A DNA stretch of 11,221 nucleotides from Candidatus Scybalocola fimicaballi (GTDB lineage: Bacteria > Bacteroidota > Bacteroidia > Bacteroidales > Paludibacteraceae), in the NCBI GenBank assembly GCA_002317115.1, contig DCIP01000156.1:1-11221 (forward strand), read 5' to 3'. Shown in pieces: positions 6,241-11,221 of the stretch (position 1 is the first letter of the stretch; every line of letters starts with the position of its first letter). The position numbers were made by a program, and so were the translations under genes. The notes under the pieces are model-generated. The model ran no database searches. It was not told where the DNA came from and worked only from the letters and a program-made list of their open reading frames with translations.

Positions 6241-7158
6241 TCACGCATTCTTTTTTCTCAGGAATCTTGGTGACATCCCCATATATTTACGGGCAAAACG
6301 TCCGAGAAGGGAAACTGTGTCGAAACCTGTCTGCTGGGCGATCTCCTTTAGGGAAATTTCTGGTTTCTCTAATAAAAATTGTATGTCTTGGATGACGCGG
6401 TCCTGAATCCAGACGATGGCGCTCTTTCCACTTTCCTGTCGGCAAACGTTGGCAAGGTATTTGGAAGTGACGCATAATTGGTCTGAATAAAACGAAACCG
6501 GATGGTATTTGATAGGTTCGTTGTTTAGCAAATCAAGGAAGTTACGGAAGATGACACGGCTTTGCTTGGTGTTTTGTGTCATTCTGTGTTTAAGTTTTTC
6601 CGATGCGTTTAGCAGCATTCGTCCACACAACTCCAATACGACAGAGTGGATGAGTGACTTGATGATAAAACCGTCGTATGAATTAATCTCGTCGCTCATG
6701 ATCTTTGCGGCCAAAAGGTCGTAGTATTTAATCCACAGATCTTCTCCCTCCTCGCTAAGAGTAAGAGTGTTCACTTTGTCGACGTAGATACACTTATTCC
6801 ACAAATCGATGTTATTTTTCAACGCGTTCTGCAGAGTGTTTGTGCTGAGTGAAAGTCCATGGCAATAACAATCCTCACTTATCTCATAGTTTGTCAACTC
6901 TGCTTTGGGAGGGCAGATGAGAATCTGGCGTTCGTGAAGGTCGTACGACACAAGATTCACGTCAAGTTTCAATTTGCCAGCCGCGCAATAAAGGACGAGG
7001 TTGGTGTCTTCTACAAGGACGTTCAAAGGAATATCGCACGCCGCGAGTTTACGTATATCATTCAATATGATAAAGTCGTCCTCGTAGTAGGTGCAGATCT
7101 CCTTGACGATCTCCAACATTTTGTCTTTCTTATCTTTATTATTCATCATTTGTGGCAT
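6241..7158 (-). CDS. AraC-family transcriptional regulator
   Basis: A 305-residue one-component DNA-binding regulator. Residues 35-130 look like the beta-rich cupin-type sensor domain of AraC proteins (LVLYCAAGKLKLDV, then QILICPPKAEL). Residues 205-302 hold the two helix-turn-helix units: the first around YSDQLCVTSKYLANVCR, the second around ISLKEIAQQTGFDTVSLLGR, ending in the family signature RKYMGMSPRFLRK. There is no membrane segment, so it is not a hybrid two-component system. It starts 18 bp after the stop of the GH9 gene and probably shares its transcript, which suggests it may control that gene or another polysaccharide-use gene. The ligand is unknown. Other starts at Met4, Met5 or Met14 cannot be excluded, as none has a clear ribosome binding site. 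Confidence 0.9.
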   Translation of the reverse strand: MPQMMNNKDKKDKMLEIVKEICTYYEDDFIILNDIRKLAACDIPLNVLVEDTNLVLYCAAGKLKLDVNLVSYDLHERQILICPPKAELTNYEISEDCYCHGLSLSTNTLQNALKNNIDLWNKCIYVDKVNTLTLSEEGEDLWIKYYDLLAAKIMSDEINSYDGFIIKSLIHSVVLELCGRMLLNASEKLKHRMTQNTKQSRVIFRNFLDLLNNEPIKYHPVSFYSDQLCVTSKYLANVCRQESGKSAIVWIQDRVIQDIQFLLEKPEISLKEIAQQTGFDTVSLLGRFARKYMGMSPRFLRKKNA

Positions 7159-7176
7159 TTTGAAACTTATTCGGCA

Positions 7177-8886
7177 TTATCTGAACTCTCCTCTTATAAA
7201 AGCAGTAAGGAATACAAAAGGGGCATTCCAGTTGATGGCAATCTCATTGGTTGAGTAGCTGCACTCTTCGTCGAGGTAGGCTCTGGCAGCAAACTTGTTA
7301 GTCGGATACATGTCTCGTCCACAGTCTGTAGTCTGCTTTACATTTGGTCCACCCACGATATATCCAGGAATTGGTTTTTCTATTCCGTCGGCTGAGCAAC
7401 GTCGGTCGTGGATAAAGTTAGGAGACAGACTGCCGAATCCAGTCACGAAGCAGTATCCTGTGCTGTTGCAGCCAAGCAGGTAGTCGAAACAGTACTGAGC
7501 GGCTTCAACATATTTGTCTGCTTTCAACACTTTCTTCCCCAAAGCAAGAATCATACCGCTGTTTGCAACCTGTCCGTTGCTTCCCCATACAAAATCTCTC
7601 AACGGCACTTTGCCAGTTTGGTATTTATACATTGCCAACAAGTTGTCCGCTAATGCCTTGAATCTCTTCTCCACGACATTGACGTCGAGATTGTTTGATA
7701 TAGAGTCTTGGTTAAGCATCAGAGAGATAAGTCCAAGTGTGGCTACATCTCCCCAATAAGGCACGTTGAAAATTTGGAAAAGATTGATGTCCTCAGTGTA
7801 TTTTTTGTCTCCTGTAAGTATCAGCAGTTCACAAGAAGCCCAGAATTTCTCGTCCTCTACACTTTCAGAATCGTATGTTCCTGTGTTGCAGTCAGGCGGA
7901 TTGACAAACGGATGATAAGTCGCATGTTTCGACGCGAAATTGAATGCGTTGATAGCTGCCTTCTTTGCCTTCTCTGAAAAGTCGGGATAGTCGGTATTCC
8001 CAGCGTAGACGCGAGAAGCCAATGCCATTGTGGCTGCAAAGTTGTACGCACAGTCGATTGTTTTGCCGATCATATAACGGTCGGCTTTGTCGTCGGCTGG
8101 CATGATGAATCCAGGGAATTTCAAGGCTGTGACTTTGTTGTAGACACCTCCGTCGTATGGATCCTGCATCGAGAGCATCCATTGTAATTCGTACATCACC
8201 TCATCAAGAATGTCCGGAGTTGAATTTTCGCTTTCCGGAATATTGAAGCTTAGTGTGTCGTATTGTTTCTGCTCTGTGATATATGATGTCAGTAGAGTGA
8301 AAACTGTGATAGCGGCATTGGTAGTGTATTTGGCGTAATCTCCAGCGTCGTACCAGCCCCCATGACTATTTAATTCTGTGTCGGCAGGTCGTTTGGCTGA
8401 TGTCAGGGAGGCATGCAGGTAGACGATACTGTCTTTATGCCCTGCCTTTCTTGAATAGTCTATGCCTTTCCACGTCGCAAATTCAGGAAGAATATCCATA
8501 CCGCTGCGCCAATAGTAAAAACCTCTTACTGAGGCTGATAACAAATCATCATAGATTTTGCTGTCTGCTTTGATTTCAAAGGTCTCACTTTTGTCGTTGC
8601 CTATCTTGATGAAATATTTGCCTGGTTTTGTCAACGTTGTGAAATCAGCCCACGAGATATTCTCGTTGCTTTCTCTCCAGAATTTGGATGTGGAGACGGT
8701 GCCTTTCATCACGTCGTTGTGGCTGACCGCATCCTTCACATAGAATGTTTTCTCTGTTAGGTTGGCTACGAGCGCCTGCTTCTGTGCCGACGACGGGTAT
8801 CCCACCTGATTGACATAAACAAAATTCTGGCTCATCAGCGTCACACTGACAAGCAACATTATTATTATATTTAAGATACGTTTCAT
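7177..8886 (-). CDS. Exported glycoside hydrolase family 9 (endoglucanase/cellulase)
   Basis: A 569-residue exported enzyme expected to hydrolyse beta-1,4-glucan such as cellulose or mixed-linkage glucan. The signal peptide is MKRILNIIIMLLVSVTLMS, with probable cleavage before QNF. Residues 21-108 form the Ig-like domain that precedes many GH9 catalytic domains (VNQVGYPSSAQKQALV, then KPGKYFIKI). The (alpha/alpha)6 catalytic domain spans about 112-565. The key motifs are complete: GGWYDAGDYAKYT with Asp180 and Asp183 (the base and its helper), FIHDRR with His493, and NEIAINWNAPFVF with Glu548 as the likely proton donor. The enzyme is probably periplasmic or, if carried further, on the cell surface. 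No dockerin, carbohydrate-binding module or C-terminal sorting domain follows. It sits between aat and an AraC-type regulator, without susC/susD-like genes in view. Confidence 0.93.
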   Translation of the reverse strand: MKRILNIIIMLLVSVTLMSQNFVYVNQVGYPSSAQKQALVANLTEKTFYVKDAVSHNDVMKGTVSTSKFWRESNENISWADFTTLTKPGKYFIKIGNDKSETFEIKADSKIYDDLLSASVRGFYYWRSGMDILPEFATWKGIDYSRKAGHKDSIVYLHASLTSAKRPADTELNSHGGWYDAGDYAKYTTNAAITVFTLLTSYITEQKQYDTLSFNIPESENSTPDILDEVMYELQWMLSMQDPYDGGVYNKVTALKFPGFIMPADDKADRYMIGKTIDCAYNFAATMALASRVYAGNTDYPDFSEKAKKAAINAFNFASKHATYHPFVNPPDCNTGTYDSESVEDEKFWASCELLILTGDKKYTEDINLFQIFNVPYWGDVATLGLISLMLNQDSISNNLDVNVVEKRFKALADNLLAMYKYQTGKVPLRDFVWGSNGQVANSGMILALGKKVLKADKYVEAAQYCFDYLLGCNSTGYCFVTGFGSLSPNFIHDRRCSADGIEKPIPGYIVGGPNVKQTTDCGRDMYPTNKFAARAYLDEECSYSTNEIAINWNAPFVFLTAFIRGEFR

Positions 8887-8890
8887 TTGT

Positions 8891-8950
8891 CTATAAGTCT
8901 TTGTTGTCTTCGTTATGGTTTTCGTCTTCGTTTTCGTTAACTTTAACCAT
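8891..8950 (-). other. 19-codon acidic micro-ORF between aat and the GH9 gene
   Basis: An ATG at 8950-8948 overlaps the end of aat in another frame and opens 19 codons reading MVKVNENEDENHNEDNKDL, stopping 4 bp before the GH9 start codon. It is almost wholly acidic or amide residues and rests on a short direct repeat of ACGAAGAC. It has no clear ribosome binding site. It could be a coupling leader for the GH9 gene, an alternative acidic tail of Aat if a +1 shift occurs, or chance reading of a purine-rich spacer. Confidence 0.2.
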
Positions 8951-9662
8951 ACATGATTTCCAAATATTCGTCGATGTCGATATGTCTGCCTCCCATTGAT
9001 TTCAAGTGGGGAGTCTCAAACTGGCAGTCGATGACTTTGTATTTTTTCTCCTGCTGACACATCGCAATCAACGCTATCTTAGATCCGCTTGGCTCAACTG
9101 AGAACATGCTCTCACCTAAGAAGCAGTTGTTGATCTCCAAGCCGTAGAGTCCGCCGACAAGTTCACCTTCTTTATTCCACACCTCATAGCTGTGAGCATA
9201 GCCAAGCTGGTTGAGGCGGGTGAATGTGTTGATGATTTCTGTGCCGAGCCAAGCCCCTTCTTGGTTGTTTCTGGCATTAGTCTTGGCGCATCCTTTAATC
9301 ACCGCGTCAAAATCCTTGTCTTTTGTTACGGTATAGATATTTTTGTTGAGCAGGGATTTCATCGAATGGGATATGTGGATCTCATCTGGAAAAATCACAA
9401 AGCGGTCGAGTGGGCAATACCAGTCGATGCCATATTTCAGGTTTTTGAAGGCTGTCCACGGTAATGCTCCCTGGCTATACGCACTCAACACGAAGCCTGG
9501 GTTCAGATTTCCACCGATGGCATAAAGTCCGTCGGGACTTCTATTCTCATCAGGAATGAGAAACGGATGTGGAAACTCCTCCGCATTCTCAGGCAGTTGA
9601 ATCACCTGATAGGGAGTGCCTTTAAGTTGGTAAACCCAATATTCCTGCTCTTCAGAACTCAT
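8943..9662 (-). CDS. aat: Leucyl/phenylalanyl-tRNA-protein transferase
   Basis: A 239-residue cytosolic enzyme that moves Leu or Phe from its tRNA to proteins with an N-terminal Arg or Lys, creating N-degrons for ClpA/ClpS-ClpP. The family pattern runs through the whole sequence: SPDGLYAIGGNLNPGFVLSA (42-61), QGALPW (64-69), IHISHSMKSLL (95-105), AHSYEVW (156-162), GGLYGLEINNCFLGESMFS (170-188) and VIDCQFETPHLKSMG (210-224). Glu184, Asp212 and Gln214 match the residues thought to be catalytic in the E. coli enzyme. Some positions are unusual: GALPW where GIFPW is common, and CPLDRF for the usual SPDPR. The start overlaps the clpA stop as ATGA, which argues for translational coupling and fixes the start. 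The 20-30 residues before the conserved core are longer than in some relatives. Confidence 0.95.
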   Translation of the reverse strand: MSSEEQEYWVYQLKGTPYQVIQLPENAEEFPHPFLIPDENRSPDGLYAIGGNLNPGFVLSAYSQGALPWTAFKNLKYGIDWYCPLDRFVIFPDEIHISHSMKSLLNKNIYTVTKDKDFDAVIKGCAKTNARNNQEGAWLGTEIINTFTRLNQLGYAHSYEVWNKEGELVGGLYGLEINNCFLGESMFSVEPSGSKIALIAMCQQEKKYKVIDCQFETPHLKSMGGRHIDIDEYLEIMYG

Positions 9663-11221
9663 CTTTTCTCAATTATGATTTTCTTATCTGCGTCGACGGT
9701 GATCTCTGCATCTCCACCGTTCTTCAAACATCCGAACAGAATCTCGCGAGTCAACAATGGTTTCAACTCTGCTGTGATGACGCGGTCGATCTCTCGGCCT
9801 CCAAACTTAACAGAGAATCCTTTGTCGAGCAATACCTCTCTTGCTGAATCAGATATAGTAAGATTGATATTCTTGGCTTTCACCTTGTCTGTCAACTCCT
9901 TGACTTTCTTATTCAAGATGAGGCTTGCCATTTCACGTGTCATTCCGTTGAATAGGGTGATGGCAGTCAGACGGTTCAAGAATTCAGGTTTGAATGCTTT
10001 CTGCACTCCCTTCATGATTGCGTCGCCTTCGTTCTGATTCTCCACGAAACCAACTCCTGCCTGTTTGGCATTCTCCACTCCGGCATTTGATGTCATGATC
10101 AAGATGACGTGGCGGAAATCAGCTTTCTGTCCACGGCTGTCGGTCAATGTGGCGTAGTCCATCACCTGCAGGAAGATGTTGAACACTTTTGGATGGGCTT
10201 TCTCAATCTCATCGATTAGAAGTACACATTGTGGAGTCTTGCGGATAGCGTTGGTTAGCAAACCTCCGTCTTCCGAACCTACATATCCACGTGACGATCC
10301 GATTAGGTTGGATGTCTTGTACTCCTCGGAATATTCACTCATGTCGAAGCGGACCAACGGGATGTTAAGCTCTTTGGCCAATACCTTTGCCACCTCTGTC
10401 TTTCCGACTCCAGTTGGGCCGACAAACAACAGATTCGCCATTGGTTTGGTGTCATCGGAAAGTCCGGCAGAAGCGGTAAGCACAGCCTCCGACAAATGTT
10501 GGATGGCCTTATCCTGACCGTAGATCTTATCCTTGATACGTTCGTTGAGATTCATTAGTTTAGCTGTGTCATCCTCGTCGTCGGCAAGAGAATCAATCTT
10601 ACAGATTTTAGCAAGCATAGCTGCAATCTCTGGTTTGTCTACGATCTGTTTGCCGTCCTCCGACGGATGAAGCTCACGCCAAGCTCCCGCGTCGTCTATC
10701 AGAGAGAGAGCCTTTTCTGGCATATATCGATTGTTGATATACTTCTTTGCACCGAAGATGGCGAAATTGATAGCCTCATCGGTGTATTCAATATTATGAA
10801 ATTCCTCGTAGTCGTCAAGTCGACCGTCGATGATCTGACGGCTCTCCTCGTCGTTTGGCTCATTCACCTCAATCTGCTCGAAATGAGAATGGAACTGGCG
10901 GTTGCCGACGGAAGATTTCTCAAGTTCCTGTGAAGATGATGTTCCGACGATATGGATGTTATAGTTGTCGACGTGTTGCAATAGAATCGACACCATGTTG
11001 CCCATACTCTTGTCGGACTCTGCTGGAGCCATCGTATGGATATTGTCGACAATTAGGATTTTGCGTTTGTCATCGGTAAACTGAGAAAGCACCTCTTTCA
11101 TCTTGCCTTCCACCTCACCGTACATTGTGCTTCCTGCGATAAGCGACGGAATATTAAGGTCGTACACCATAGTGTCTTTCAAACGCTCTGGCACGTCACC
11201 GTGGTTGATAGCCTCCACAAG
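9659..11221 (-). CDS. clpA: ATP-dependent Clp protease ATP-binding subunit ClpA (N-terminus missing; D1 ATPase site degenerate)
   Basis: The C-terminal 520 residues of a two-ring Clp/Hsp100 unfoldase; the gene continues past the right end. Numbering from the codon at 11218, the D1 domain occupies 1-210 and D2 215-519. D2 is complete: Walker A GPTGVGKT (267-274), pore loop GYVG (311-314), Walker B LLIDE (333-337), sensor 1 TSN (376-378), arginine finger in PEFLNRL (Arg416) and sensor 2 GGR (473-475). VGFV near 389 sits where ClpA has its IGL/IGF loop for docking on ClpP. There is no ClpB-type middle domain, which points to ClpA. In D1, Walker B reads ILIVDN instead of LFIDE, the paired arginines before F113 are Ser-His, and the pore loop reads TMYG instead of KYRG. 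D1 may therefore not hydrolyse ATP. GTG at 11218 is an internal codon, not a start. Confidence 0.93.
   Translation of the reverse strand, partial: LVEAINHGDVPERLKDTMVYDLNIPSLIAGSTMYGEVEGKMKEVLSQFTDDKRKILIVDNIHTMAPAESDKSMGNMVSILLQHVDNYNIHIVGTSSSQELEKSSVGNRQFHSHFEQIEVNEPNDEESRQIIDGRLDDYEEFHNIEYTDEAINFAIFGAKKYINNRYMPEKALSLIDDAGAWRELHPSEDGKQIVDKPEIAAMLAKICKIDSLADDEDDTAKLMNLNERIKDKIYGQDKAIQHLSEAVLTASAGLSDDTKPMANLLFVGPTGVGKTEVAKVLAKELNIPLVRFDMSEYSEEYKTSNLIGSSRGYVGSEDGGLLTNAIRKTPQCVLLIDEIEKAHPKVFNIFLQVMDYATLTDSRGQKADFRHVILIMTSNAGVENAKQAGVGFVENQNEGDAIMKGVQKAFKPEFLNRLTAITLFNGMTREMASLILNKKVKELTDKVKAKNINLTISDSAREVLLDKGFSVKFGGREIDRVITAELKPLLTREILFGCLKNGGDAEITVDADKKIIIEKR

Noticed and set aside
6063..6248. 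Coding region across heptamer array B (a FKFQVSSFRFQ-like peptide)
   Set aside because: The frame exists only because of the tandem repeat and overlaps the promoter and start of the 151-residue protein gene.
9567..10517. Plus-strand open frames of 113 and 156 codons opposite clpA
   Set aside because: The minus strand encodes the conserved D2 domain of ClpA throughout, and the plus-strand products show no recognisable features.
11216..11218. GTG as the start of ClpA
   Set aside because: The frame is open to the window end (a Leu codon precedes it), and the sequence begins inside D1, after the expected Walker A, so this is an internal valine.
1..11221. tRNA, rRNA or insertion-sequence genes
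   Set aside because: No cloverleaf-like sequence, rRNA segment or transposase motif was seen by eye on either strand.

Overview
The window looks like chromosomal DNA of an AT-rich Bacteroidota, most likely of the order Bacteroidales. Three things support this. The promoters carry the Bacteroides-type -7 element TAnnTTTG, once with a TTTG -33 element 19 bp away. Start codons lack good Shine-Dalgarno sequences. The gene content includes BspA-like exported proteins, a large lipoprotein with carboxypeptidase-regulatory-like folds, and a family 9 glycoside hydrolase. All eight protein genes, two of them cut by the window ends, are on the minus strand, so transcription runs from high to low coordinates.

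In transcription order (right to left): a ClpA-type Clp ATPase (N-terminus outside the window) overlaps by 4 bp with aat, the leucyl/phenylalanyl-tRNA-protein transferase. The pair joins the making of N-degrons with their destruction. After 56 bp comes an exported GH9 cellulase/endoglucanase, and 18 bp further an AraC-family regulator. No promoter or terminator is visible between clpA and the AraC gene, so these four may be read together. Next is a 162-bp gap with a heptamer repeat array and a promoter, then a one-gene unit encoding a small cytosolic protein of about 151 residues, closed by a long hairpin and T-tract.

The middle of the window is a three-gene operon for the cell envelope. A promoter at about 5445-5452 drives two exported paralogous proteins with degenerate BspA-like leucine-rich repeats, which overlap by 4 bp (ATGA). 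After 31 bp follows a 919-residue lipoprotein made of several beta-sandwich modules. The operon ends in a strong UUCG-loop terminator at 422-452. The last 384 bp before the partial left-end gene hold a possible gene remnant, a second heptamer array, an inverted repeat, a good promoter and a leader RNA hairpin. The left-end gene shows only a signal peptide.

The points most worth a second look are a ClpA whose first ATPase ring seems to have lost its catalytic residues while the second is intact, the uncharacterised envelope operon, and the two heptamer arrays placed at similar distances upstream of two promoters.
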